In this document: piece after piece, positions 9,321-17,690 of the stretch
Layout of the letters: the number at the start of each line of letters is the position of its first letter
Numbering within the stretch: the stretch's first letter is position 1
NCBI GenBank assembly: GCA_003427395.1
Contig: BFEA01000104.1
Coordinates: forward strand, 2,105,582 to 2,128,729
Source of the DNA: Chara braunii
Lineage: Eukaryota > Streptophyta > Charophyceae > Charales > Characeae
Length of the DNA stretch: 23,148 bases
Direction of reading: 5' to 3'
Position numbers and translations under genes: made by a program
The notes under the pieces: model-generated
Told to the model about the DNA's origin: nothing
What the model saw: only the letters and a program-made list of their open reading frames with translations
Databases searched by the model: none

Positions 9321-9436
9321 TGCACAAATCGAGCGAAGGACACGTGGGGTAGTGAGAAACGGAGTGTCTAAGCATTGTCCTTCATTGCACGATGCTTTGC
9401 AGAGTATTGTTCATACATGGCCTGACCCCTACTCAC

Positions 9437-9636
9437 AAATCGCGGATATCTCCCTTTCTGTGGGGGAAGAAGGGAAAAACATTCCTCAATGGCAATTGCA
9501 TGCTCTTTCTTCCCGATATCGACATCAACCCCTGATGGCTTTAACATATTCTTGTGTTTTGTGGTCAACCCGGAGTTTTTCTGCAATATGTGTTCCGGAT
9601 ATTTCGAGGACCTTCGTGCTCGAGATGGTCGTACCC
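9437..9636 (-). CDS. copy 1: short basic internal exon
   Basis: The exon begins after a strong acceptor (TTGTTGTACAG, cut before 9636) and may end at the donor-like GTGAGT at 9436-9431. Its start agrees in phase with the donor at 10095. The peptide is basic and has no known domain. A matching exon occurs in copy 2 (14220-13985): HILQKNSGL here against NIIRSGLQAL there, and a GKK motif after a MLKPSGVDVDI-like stretch in both. That conservation supports it as coding. The link to the protease exon is unresolved, because the 9436 donor and the acceptor ending at 9320 are out of phase; the frame itself stays open to a stop at 9368. Confidence 0.6.
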
Positions 9637-9899
9637 CTGTACAACAAAAGAAAGACAAAACGGAAAATGAATACACATTACCCAACACGAGTCCGACGGA
9701 AGTGACAATGTAAAAGAACCACATAACCACAAGACACAAGACCTCTCCAGTTACAGAAGTCCGAATTTGCATGGCCATGTGCACGGAGCTGTGTGTGTGC
9801 CGCAGGAGAACAATAGGACAACCGCAATCGAGCTTAAGACCCCAACCTTAACAAAGGAAAACAACAACAAGCCACAAAGGCGCAACACTAGCATTCCCC

Positions 9900-9923
9900 G
9901 AAGTTCGGATTCCGACGGACTTC
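9900..9923. repeat. 24-nt palindromic repeat, copy A
   Basis: GAAGTTCG, 8-nt loop, CGGACTTC. There is one mismatch between the arms. It lies in the copy 1 intron. Confidence 0.7.
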
Positions 9924-9971
9924 TTCCCACAGCAGGCACACAAAGATTAACCATCTCACGCATCAACATAG

Positions 9972-9995
9972 GAAGTGCGGATCAAGGCGGACTTT
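9972..9995. repeat. 24-nt palindromic repeat, copy B
   Basis: GAAGTGCG, 8-nt loop, CGGACTTT. The geometry is the same as copy A. It lies in the copy 1 intron. Confidence 0.65.
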
Positions 9996-10095
9996 AGCCA
10001 CGACTCTATGTGTGAAGAGAAAAAACGTCATTCAATTGAGTTGGCCATGTTCTTAGTCGGGGAGCGTGTACGACGCGGTGTTCATCAGTGCTTAC

Positions 10096-11096
10096 CAACC
10101 GCTTTATCCCTTCGGTCCTTCGTCGGCGACGTTGGCGCGGGCAAGCCAAGCACGTCGAGAGCTTGAGTGCCGACCCAAAATCCTTTTGGGGACGTGACAT
10201 GTTGTCGGCCCCTGAGATCGCCCTCCCGGCCGCTGGCTAAGGTGACGACCAGTATCGGAGAGGTGGGCGGTGAGAAAACAGTGGTAGAGGGCACTGAAGG
10301 TGTGACGTTTTGGCGGTCGTCCGGGACAGGTGCTGCAGACTGTTGCCCGACCACCTGCTCGTCGTCGAGTATCCCATCGATAACTTCAACGACGCTCAAT
10401 CGTTGACTTCGTTGAGTCGGGCTCACAGCAACGGACACCTCATCGCAACAGTGTTGGAGATCGACTGCAGCCGTCAATGGTTGAACCTCATAATCTTCAA
10501 GGTTTGTTGACATGTCACTGACCACCTGCGTCTCCATCTCCATTGTCGTCGCATCGTCGTCGACATCAGGACCCAGGTGGCCCTCGTAAAGGTGCCCGAA
10601 CGAGTCAGACGACTCCTCGCAGTCGGCATCCTCCTCATTGCCCAGTCGTTCATCGCCTTCAATATCGATATCCCCTTTTTTAACCCCTTCTTCTCCTTCC
10701 TCCCCTTCTTCCCCTTCTTCCCTCCCATGCCATTCACGAAATTCTCCCAAAACCATATCGAATCCCGCGGCCTGCTCTTCTACCCCCACATGTGTAGCCC
10801 CTCCCGTCGGCACGATAATCCTTGTCTGTGGAGCCCTTTCTGAAAAAGTCCGGATCTGAGCGGACTTCGGCTCATCATGGTCAGCGGACTCTCTACTTAC
10901 CCCCGGTGCCTCAGTAGATGTAGTCCGGATTCCGGCGGACTTCGACGAAGGTCGCTTACCGGACCTGGCAGTCGGCTGTCCAGCGACATTCTCCCCCCCA
11001 TCACCGCCACCGCCTTCCCTTGACGTGGCCTCATGGTGCGGTGAAACCCCACCCGAAGCGCTGGTACCCTCTGTTGTCCCCGGGGGGGTCCCTCCG
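10096..11096 (-). CDS. copy 1: disordered Gly/Ser-rich and acidic linker
   Basis: One minus-strand frame is open from the C-rich tract near 11100 down to the donor at 10096. It is Gly/Ser/Thr-rich at first, with a KSAxIRT peptide encoded twice by the 24-nt palindromes. It then becomes strongly acidic: an EEGEEGEEGEEG run around 10720-10680 and a DVDDD segment around 10560. No domain is visible and it should be disordered. It follows the WGHxxIWHP module after a frame change inside the homopolymer-C block (11098-11212), which could be a sequencing indel or a real mutation. In the middle of the gene it would tether the N-terminal module to the protease. Confidence 0.6.
10845..10868. repeat. 24-nt palindromic repeat, copy C
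   Basis: AAAGTCCG, 8-nt loop, CGGACTTC. It lies inside the coding linker of copy 1, where the minus strand reads KSAQIRT. Confidence 0.7.
10920..10943. repeat. 24-nt palindromic repeat, copy D
   Basis: GTAGTCCG, 8-nt loop (GATTCCGG), CGGACTTC. It lies in the coding linker, where the minus strand reads KSAGIRT. Confidence 0.7.
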
Positions 11097-12026
11097 GCAC
11101 CCCCCCCAATGCCCCCCCCACCTGCGCCTCCCCCCCCCTACGTCCCCCCCACCTGCGCTTCCCCCCCCACTTGCGCCTCCCCCCCCTCCGCCCCCCGCCC
11201 CCCCGGTACTACCCTGTGGCCCGGTCGCAGGGCGAACCTTCCAGTCCACCCGTCCCTTCGAAGGGCTCGTGTCGATGTCGTAGAATTCGTCCGACCGTTC
11301 CAACCACTGCTTGTCCTGAAGTTCTTGAAACAAAAGTTCAGCAGTGGAAATGATGGCTGGGTCGGCGGGTTGAAAGTTGGGATTTGCAGACCTCACTCTG
11401 TCGAGCACCGAAATCCTCGTGAGTTCCAGGTACTCGGCCTTGGACTGGCGCGGGTATGGCTCCCACAACCCTTGGTCATTGATGAGCGTCATGATCCACT
11501 CGCCCTTTTGGATTGCCGTCTGGATAGTTCCCGGGTGCCATATCATGTCATGGCCCCAGTCCGCCTCGCTCAGTCGAGTGTGGTCGAGCCCATCGAAGTG
11601 AACGTTATCATTCTTGCGAGAAGGATGATGTAGCGAAACCGAACTCCCGGGACGCAACGGAGGCGGGGTGGCAGGCCGAGGCGTCAGTCTCGCCACCTGC
11701 TTACTCGGGGTCTTACACGGGGTGAACGTGAGCACAGGCGATACCTGGGTGGCCTGGCTTGTTGAGGGATCGGCCAACGAGGAGCCTCGGGCATGAAACA
11801 CTGGAGCAGGATGATAATCGATGTCGCTGTCCTCGTTGTCGCTGTCCTCCTCCAGCGTGGCGGTGTCGAAAACAACGTCTGTCTCCGCCTCGTCGTCCGT
11901 GGAGATCAAGGCACCATAACTCTCGAGCTTCAGCACCTGCTCGGACTCGACGAAGTCCAAACACCCCAGCCGATCGAGGAAGTTCTTTGCGTTCTTGCGT
12001 GAGGCGTCGTGATAGTTGTATAGCAA
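11031..12026 (-). CDS. copy 1: N-terminal WGHxxIWHP module protein segment
   Basis: About 331 residues are open in one frame. I do not recognise a named family. Visible parts are a YHDA...FLDRL segment (residues 5-20), an acidic stretch (43-70), a Ser/Pro-rich stretch, WGHDMIWHP (157-165) followed by GEWIMTLI (175-182), then LLFQELQDKQWLERSDEFYD (231-250) with DWKV at 261-264, and finally a poly-Gly tract. The same motifs recur in the same order in copy 2 (16893-15960), which argues for selection on this module. The reported first codon is TTG and a TAA lies six codons upstream, so the true start is not here: either an exon boundary was missed or copy 1 is 5'-truncated. The last residues beyond the poly-Gly tract are probably out of frame. 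Confidence 0.65.
   Translation of the reverse strand: MLYNYHDASRKNAKNFLDRLGCLDFVESEQVLKLESYGALISTDDEAETDVVFDTATLEEDSDNEDSDIDYHPAPVFHARGSSLADPSTSQATQVSPVLTFTPCKTPSKQVARLTPRPATPPPLRPGSSVSLHHPSRKNDNVHFDGLDHTRLSEADWGHDMIWHPGTIQTAIQKGEWIMTLINDQGLWEPYPRQSKAEYLELTRISVLDRVRSANPNFQPADPAIISTAELLFQELQDKQWLERSDEFYDIDTSPSKGRVDWKVRPATGPQGSTGGAGGGGGGGASGGGSAGGGDVGGGRRRWGGHWGGCRRDPPGDNRGYQRFGWGFTAP
11098..11212. repeat. C-homopolymer minisatellite in coding sequence
   Basis: Runs of 7-9 C alternate with ACCTGCGCCTC- or ACTTGCGCCTC-like spacers about every 20-25 bp. On the minus strand they encode poly-Gly. The reading frame of copy 1 changes within this tract, and such runs are error-prone in sequencing. 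Confidence 0.7.
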
Positions 12027-12160
12027 TGAATGGTGTTTTCGTTAAAAGTGAAATTTTTTTCATGTTCACTTTTTATTTTAATTGTAAAATGACACAAGGA
12101 ACTGAGGGAAAAATAAGTAAAACAACGAGAAAACAATGGTTATACATGAAAGCTTAGTAA
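12027..12160. other. AT-rich 5' flank of copy 1
   Basis: Possible splice acceptor on the minus strand (TTATTTTTCCCTCAG near 12113-12099) but no upstream exon was found before the next gene's 3' flank. No promoter motif can be claimed. Confidence 0.35.
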
Positions 12161-12796
12161 TGAAAAGTTGAAGGAAATGTCATTACGCAACATATTTTCA
12201 GAATTGCCTACAACACAAATTTTCACCTCGAATGTTCACACGTATACGAGCATTGTCCAAATGTCAATCCACTCAGTAAACATGTCACTCAGTCAAACAT
12301 GTCAACCTCATCAATAACTGATGAAAAGTTGTAGGAAACGCTAGGTTGTTGGATCGGACTTCCGGGACCCCCCTGACCGTCCGGGATGTCCGACCGGACG
12401 TCTGGTCGGATGTCCGATCGGACAGGGGTTGTCCAACCTAGCGCAAAAAAAAAAAAAAAAAAACAATTCTCAGAAAAATCTGAAAAAATATATGTTATGT
12501 AACATAACAATACAAGCAACTTTTGTCTTGGAGCCATGTTCAAATTCGCAGTCAATCATGAGTTAAAAATCGAAAACCGAAAAAATATATATATATATAT
12601 TTTTACGACAATTTTTTTTTTTTTTTTCCCAGACGACAGGGGTAGCGGACGTATGGGGGAGACGCCTGAGGGAGACGACCGGCCCTCGGACCGTTGGTAA
12701 CCTAGAGGAAATGTCATTATACAATATATTTTCAAAATTGCCTACAATATAAATTTGCACCTGGAATATTCACACTCAGTAAACATGTCAGCCTCA
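12161..12796. repeat. 161-bp tandem duplication, second unit interrupted
   Basis: Unit 1 starts at 12161 and unit 2 at 12322, both with TGAAAAGTTG(T)AGGAAA. Unit 2 is split after 12338 and resumes at 12706. Shared downstream words include ATATTTTCA, AATTGCCTACAA, ACTCAGTAAACATGTCA and GTCARCCTCA. Unit 2 lacks about 30 bp present in unit 1. The duplication lies between the stop of copy 2 and the open part of copy 1. Confidence 0.75.
12339..12705. mobile_element. 367-bp insertion with 6-bp target duplication
   Basis: AGGAAA occurs directly on both sides (12333-12338 and 12706-12711), and the surrounding sequence is continuous with the tandem unit once the insert is ignored. The ends are CGCTAGGTT... 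and ...AACCTAG, giving a short terminal inverted repeat CTAGGTT. Inside are a GC-rich palindromic block (12339-12443), an A run (12445-12463), AT-rich DNA with a (TA)n tract (12586-12604), a T run (12612-12627) and a second GC-rich block. The near mirror symmetry suggests a non-autonomous fold-back or MITE-type element. No transposase frame is present. Two retro-insertions in opposite orientation are an alternative. Confidence 0.6.
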
Positions 12797-12823
12797 ATTT
12801 TCCAAACCTAGAATCTGAAATTT

Positions 12824-13567
12824 TCATTGACTTTCGTATCTAACCATGGACAAAATGCCAAATGTTATTCTAAGTCTCATATCAGGAATACTATCTTGTG
12901 AGAAAGCGAATGGAGTGAAGTGACCTTTTGCAAGCAAAGATGCAAAACCTAACATAAAAATACCACAATTACAAGGATCCTTTTGAGCAGGAATCCCATC
13001 TACTGATGTATCAAAGTAGGATATCGGTTCCTCCACATTATATTTTTCGTGAAGATTTTGTCGATGAAATTCCGCTCTGAAAAAACCTGTCAAAAGTTCA
13101 AGGATTTAACCATAGTCAACACGATGGAGAGAGTCTACGAGGCCGAATTTACACTCACAACGATCTATACTGACATAAGCTAAGACCCAAAGATTTTCGA
13201 AATGGAGAGGGATAATTACTAAGTCGAAATCGAAAAGATTTATGTCCTTTACCCATCTCGTCCCTTCGGAGTATGTGATTTCAGTGGACTGAGTCTGTGA
13301 CAATCTGGGAAAGAAAAAAAAAAATAGAATATGCACAGACGGAATGCTACAAGAACTTTCATCTCTTGTCACTTTTGCACATGTCGAATCCACCTTGATG
13401 TAGTCATTGGTGATCTGAACGGCTAGCAGGTACAAATTGACGACTTCATCATTTAACCATTTCCCATCCTTGGCGACGACCATGATGTCTTTCTTTTTCA
13501 CCTTCCACCTCCCCTTGTAATCGACAATGCCGTATTCTTCATTGTCTTCAGTGTTGCCGATAATCAT
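12824..13567 (-). pseudogene. copy 2: degenerate Ulp1-like protease
   Basis: This is the same C48-type domain as in copy 1. WLNDEVVNLYLL is at residues 37-48 counting from 13567. NLWVLA stands where the catalytic NxHW should be, so His is replaced by Leu (codon 13192-13190, CTT, one base from CAT). GLVDSL keeps the Asp. After an in-frame TAA at 13106-13108 the frame continues with IPAQKDPCNCGIF, which keeps the Gln and the nucleophile Cys (codon 12967-12965). The stop is at 12824. Loss of His plus a stop between Asp and Cys means no active protease can be made from this copy. The stop lies in a GT...AG context only 24 nt long, too short for a credible intron. Confidence 0.75.
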
Positions 13568-13984
13568 TTCAAGATCCTATTTTTCTTCTACAGTAAGGTG
13601 TACTGTTGCTAAAGGAATCTGAAACGAAGGGTCATGCACTGCATACAAACACACATATAAACAACAATAGAACGACTAAGACTTCATACAAAAAGAGATT
13701 TTTCGTCAACTGATATACGACGTAGACATGAGCTCAACAACAATTGAACGACTAACACTTCATACAAAAAAGGACTTTTCGTCAACTGATATACGACATA
13801 GACATGAGCTCAACAACAATTGAACGACTAACACTTCATACAAAAATAGACTTTTCGTCAACTGATACGACATAGACATGAGCTCAACAACAATTGGACG
13901 ACTAACACTTCATACAAAAAGGGACTTTTCGTCAACTGATATACGACCTAAACATGAGCTCATGTTGTTGGTTGTCTATCTGTT
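13568..13984 (-). other. copy 2: probable intron region with minisatellite
   Basis: The frames are closed. Most of it is occupied by the 76-bp tandem repeat. A pyrimidine-rich acceptor candidate (CAGATTCCTTTAG) precedes the protease segment near 13610. The exact intron ends cannot be fixed. Confidence 0.4.
13662..13960. repeat. 76-bp tandem minisatellite, about 3.7 units
   Basis: Units begin with ACTTCATACAAAAA at 13681, 13757, 13833 and 13907 (spacing 76, 76 and 74). Each contains TTTTCGTCAACTGATA, CGACATAGACATGAGCTC and AACAACAATTGAACGACTAA. Identity between units is very high, so the expansion is recent compared with the decayed gene around it. Units abut without unique spacers, so it is not a CRISPR array. 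Confidence 0.85.
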
Positions 13985-14220
13985 TCGCTATCCTGCGGGA
14001 TGCAATTTCTTCCCTTCTATGAGGCTTATTCCAACAACTTTAAACATCCTTAGGGCAGTTGGCTTCACAGATGGAAATGTCATGGGTGTATGACTTCTTC
14101 TCTCATTTTTTGGCAACAACGACAAAGTTGATAAAGCTTGCAAGCCACTACGAATGATATTCTTCTCTATCTTCCTTTGCGAGTGTACATGCGTCGTTTT
14201 TCACATTTCTTTTCGTCGCC
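13985..14220 (-). pseudogene. copy 2: counterpart of the short basic exon
   Basis: A good acceptor (TTGTCAATCATGCAG) ends at 14221. The following minus-strand sequence gives NIIRSGLQAL and then MFKVVGISLIEGKK, lining up with HILQKNSGL and MLKPSGVDVDIGKK in copy 1. One frameshift or stop is needed near the start, and the frame ends at a TAG soon after GKK, so this exon is decayed. Its position, after the linker and before the protease, matches copy 1. Confidence 0.5.
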
Positions 14221-14358
14221 CTGCATGATTGACAAGATAAAACATTATGAGTTCAAGTTCGATTTTTCATTATTGAAATTGACACATGAATATCAATACG
14301 AAATATATGATATTGCAGTTCATACAAAATACATGATATTGAAGTTTATTTCTTCTCT

Positions 14359-15950
14359 TCAGTAAGCGTACAGTTGCAAAGCTAGGTAAATAAACAATAC
14401 ATCTGAGGGATTGACACTATCACACATAAGGGAGATGAGTGCATGTGATGTACCCACTAATCTGCATATAGTATCAGATATTTCTCCTAAGATAAGAAAG
14501 TGTTCACCTCGATGGCTAACTCCCACGTCCTGATCAACACGACCTCCTGTCACACCTTCCATATGCGATGGCGTAATAAGAGATTTCTCGATAGTTATCA
14601 CGAGGTTAGCAGACTGTGATGTTTGAGGTTGTTCAAACGTTTGTTGAGGTTGTACAAGTGTACATTACTCCCATGTACTTAGTATTATATGTCCTTCATC
14701 CTCTTCGATGCCCTGTACATGGAGAGTTTCTTCCTCGTTTACGCCCTCAAAAGTGTCGCTTGCACGTGCAGTCGCATTTCCAATCTTCGTATCCAGAGAG
14801 TGTTCTTCAACTTCCTCCGATAAAGTATTTACTTTGGTTGGCATCGTCAACGACGACATCTATGATTTAATGAGTGTACCAGTAATATCCACTTCCATAG
14901 TGACATTGTCGCCCACTAACATCGTGGTCGCCCAAACTTGGTCATCTGGACTTACGCCCTTGCCACTTACACCGCCTTTTCGTCCCTTGCCACTTGCACC
15001 AGCGATCGATCCTGATCCCACTGTCGGGTTGAACTCGACCAGGAGTTTCTTCGCTTGGTCAAGCTGGGAGCGCTCCAATAGTGGACCATTGTCCTGTTCG
15101 ACTCGACCGTGTGACCCTTTGACAGGTGAAACACCGCCGACAATTGAACCACGGCCGCTTGGTCCCGAAGTCTTGCCACTTGCACGGACGATCGATCCTG
15201 ATCCCACTGTCGGGTTGGAATCGACCGTGAAGGCTTGGTCAAGTCGGGAGCGCTCCAATACTGGACGATTGTCGTGTTCGACTCGACCGTGTGACCGTTT
15301 GACAGTTGAACCATCGACGCTTGGTCCCGAAGCCTTGCCAGTTGCACCGGCGATCGATCCCGATCCCACTGTCGGGTTCGACTCGACCGTGAGTTTCTTC
15401 GCTTGGTCAAACCGGGAGCGCTCCAATGTCGGGCCATTATCGTGTTGGACTCGACCGTGGGACCTTTCGACAGTTGAACCACCGCCGCTTGATCCCGAAG
15501 CCTTGCCACTTGCACCGCCGTACGATACCGACCCCTTGCCATGCGCACCGCCGCTTGATCCTGATCCCTTGCGCTCTGTTTCTTGAAGCCCGTGAGACAG
15601 TTCGGGTTTTCGCAGTTCACCATGACTTATTTCCTTGCCGCTTGCACCAACACTTGTTGCCGGATCCTCGACACTTGCACCGACCCGCAATCCCGATCCC
15701 TTGTCATACCCACCGCCGCTTGATCCTGATCCCTTGCCCTCTGCTGCTTAACGCCCTTGAGACCTTTCATTTTTTTATAGCTCCCCCCGGCTTACGTCCT
15801 TGCCGCTTCCACCGTCGCTTGGTCCCGGACCCTTGCCACTTGCATCGCTCCTCGATCCCAATCCTTTGTCATGCGCACCTCGACTTGATCCGGATCCCTT
15901 GCCATGCGCACCGCCGCCGCTTGCCCTTTCTTCTCCCCTTCTCTGTGCTC
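14359..15950 (-). pseudogene. copy 2: Gly/Ser-rich repeat linker
   Basis: One minus-strand frame runs from about 15950 to 14359, broken by stops near 15780 and 15750 and by TAG (14860-14862) and TAA (14665-14667). It encodes Gly/Ser-rich stretches and three repeats of about 54-62 residues with a core HGRVEHDN...LERSRLDQA...NPTVGSGSI, then an acidic segment (LSEEVEEHSLD) and a non-repetitive end. No domain is recognised. It corresponds in position to the linker of copy 1. The opposite strand is also open through the repeats, because the unit lengths are multiples of three. Confidence 0.55.
14989..15504. repeat. coding tandem repeat, units of 162-186 bp
   Basis: Units start with GCCACTTGCAC(C/G)G-like sequence at 14989, 15175, 15337 and 15505 (spacing 186, 162 and 168 bp). 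Each carries GATCGATCCTGATCCCACTG and GAGCGCTCCAATA. Shorter fragments of the unit (GCTTGATCCTGATCCCTTGC) continue to about 15910. All spacings are divisible by three, consistent with expansion while the frame was still translated. Confidence 0.8.
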
Positions 15951-16959
15951 AAGATCTTCTTCGACATGCCAATTATATCCATAAGCCGAGCTGGTTTCTC
16001 TATCATAGAACTCTTCCAGATACTCAAGCCACTGCGATGTTTTGAACTCTTGAAAAAATTCTTCTCTTCTTACATCTAGTCTTGATTGAGAAACGTCCGG
16101 ATTAAGTCGCAGGAGTCGCTTGCCAATCTGATTATCGGCGTGTTTCTGACATACGTCTGTGGAGGCAAAACTGTCACTCCCCTTCTTCTTTTATAGCCAT
16201 AACCCACTTCCCTCTCGCCAATGCAGGTTGGAAGTGCTAGGGGTGCCATATAATATGATGACCCCATCTGTCATCATCCATCACTGTATGATCGTGTCGG
16301 CATACAATAGGTTCAGGAAGCTGCGCAATGTCCGCAGGGATTCTGTATCCAATCTTGTACTCCAAAGGCTCATCAGTGGGAGGTTGTTGTGGAGTTCGAG
16401 AGCGTAGCAATTCCAAAACGGTACTTGGGCTGTTTGGAAATGCTGACAGACTTGCCAACAACTCTCGGGAGAGCATTGCTTGAACCTTCGGATCCAGAAT
16501 GTCTCCGGATGGTACGGTCATTGTATTGCCCGCCATCTGAGTAGGTGTAACAATAGAAGAAGTTGACGGACGAGTCATCAACAGATCCGTTGAAACCGCC
16601 ATACTTGAAGCTTCTCCAAAACCAGACGATGTGCTTGGAACACCCATCTTCTGCGCAGCCGAGCTACAAACTTTCTGCCTCTCATTTGCCAAAACCGCTT
16701 GCAAAGTGTCATCAACACTTTCTTCTTCTGAGTCATCGACATCAAAGTCCTCACCATTCTCAAAACAAGTTGCATTACCTACGATTGTCAACACCCCGAT
16801 TTGTTGGTTGAAGTACATTATCTCCAAACAGTCAAGAAACGCAACTTCCCTCTCCGATGGTGCTTTATGATAACCCCTCAAAAGCGTCTTCACTTTTCTT
16901 CTTCTAAGGACATAAGCACGTTCCCCTCTGTGTTGCGGCTTTGTTTCGAAAAGAAACTC
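15951..16959 (-). pseudogene. copy 2: WGHxxIWHP module
   Basis: The order of motifs is the same as in copy 1. LLRGYHKAPSEREVAFLDCL comes first, then an acidic segment (EDFDVDDSEEESVDD) and a Ser/Pro/Thr-rich part. WGHHIIWHP (about 16265-16240) is followed, after a TAG, by GKWVMAI, and PPQTYVRN...DSCDLIRTFLNQ continues in another frame. EEFFQEFKTSQWLEYLEEFY is in a third frame (about 16062-16003). The match to copy 1 runs the whole length, so this is homology and not a shared low-complexity stretch. At least two frameshifts and two stops make it non-functional. A TGA at 16960-16962 separates it from the preceding part in the same frame. Confidence 0.6.
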
Positions 16960-17690
16960 TCAAATATTGACAATGTTTTGACCAACTTTGTAGACGAGAT
17001 CACGCTCTTCATCATGTCGAGGAAACGGCTTAATGAATTTGGCGAAGTAATCTCGAGTTCCGACTATCTTGTTAATGAACTGAGTGAGGAACTCGAACTT
17101 CATACCCTCCCCTTCCAGCACAATGCAATGACGGTGACTCTTTAACAACTCCCAAACCAATGCCGCATGACCTTTTCCCAGGAAAACGACAGCCTCATCC
17201 GCACGACAAAAATCCTCCAATGTCTCCATCATCGCATTCGGCTCCCTTTCCATACCATCACAGACAACTTTCTCCTTTGGCTCCATACCGGCCATTTTCC
17301 ACTTTGTTGGCGAAAGTTTTTCTCCACGACATCAGTCAACATCTTAGGCTTTCTCTCTCTCCGCATAAGTGTCGATATGTCAACCACCTGGTCGCCAGAT
17401 GATGGACCTGCAGCTTGAATATCTTCAAACAAGGGAATAGTGTTGCGATGATAATCCCCGTTGTTGGAGTACATGATGACCACCATTCTGTTTGTGTCCT
17501 CCAAAGGCAAGTTTGCAACCTTATATGACAATTTCCCCTTTGTTTGTTGTTGACGAGTCCAATTCAGAAGAGACAAGTGAATGTCCCACCTCGCGGCTCG
17601 CCTGAAGAATGTGAACTCACAAGAGCGTGGAACGAAGCACAACAATGTTCAATACTCGCTGCCAAGTTTTCCCATAAACTTTCAGAGCCC
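16960..17690 (-). pseudogene. copy 2: region resembling a methyltransferase SAM-binding half
   Basis: Two overlapping minus-strand segments (17645-17229 and 17295-16960) are joined by a frameshift near 17290. The first includes DTNRMVVIMYSNNGDYHRN. The second has EPNAMMETLEDF, then VVFLGKGHAALVWELL with GKG at 17178-17170, and HCIVLEGEGMKFEFL. The spacing of a Pro-containing helix, FxGxG loop, long helix and strand ending in an acidic residue recalls motif I of beta-class N4/N6 DNA methyltransferases (N6_N4_Mtase family). The Asp before the loop is missing. The resemblance is weak; a generic Rossmann fold or an unrelated protein is possible. Confidence 0.35.

Larger units (their letters stand above)
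9637..10095 (-). other. copy 1: 459-bp GT-AG intron
   Basis: The donor is GGTTG|GTAAGC at 10096/10095 and the acceptor is TTGTTGTACAG| at 9637/9636, preceded by a T-rich tract. One codon base is left before the donor and two after the acceptor, so the phases match. Frames within the intron are stopped. It carries two copies of the 24-nt palindromic repeat. Confidence 0.65.

Noticed and set aside
10577-10859. Plus-strand Ser/Pro/Phe frames opposite the acidic linker
   Set aside because: They mirror the Glu-rich repeat on the minus strand, which is in frame with flanking exons.
13084-13107. A 24-nt intron removing the TAA in the copy 2 protease
   Set aside because: GT and AG are present, but 24 nt is too short for plant splicing, and the sequence reads as normal protease codons apart from the stop.
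13662-13960. CRISPR array
   Set aside because: The 76-bp units abut with no unique spacers and lie in a eukaryotic gene region.
14708-15586. Plus-strand gene of 292 codons
   Set aside because: It is the mirror of the minus-strand coding repeat. The flanking homologous modules all read on the minus strand.
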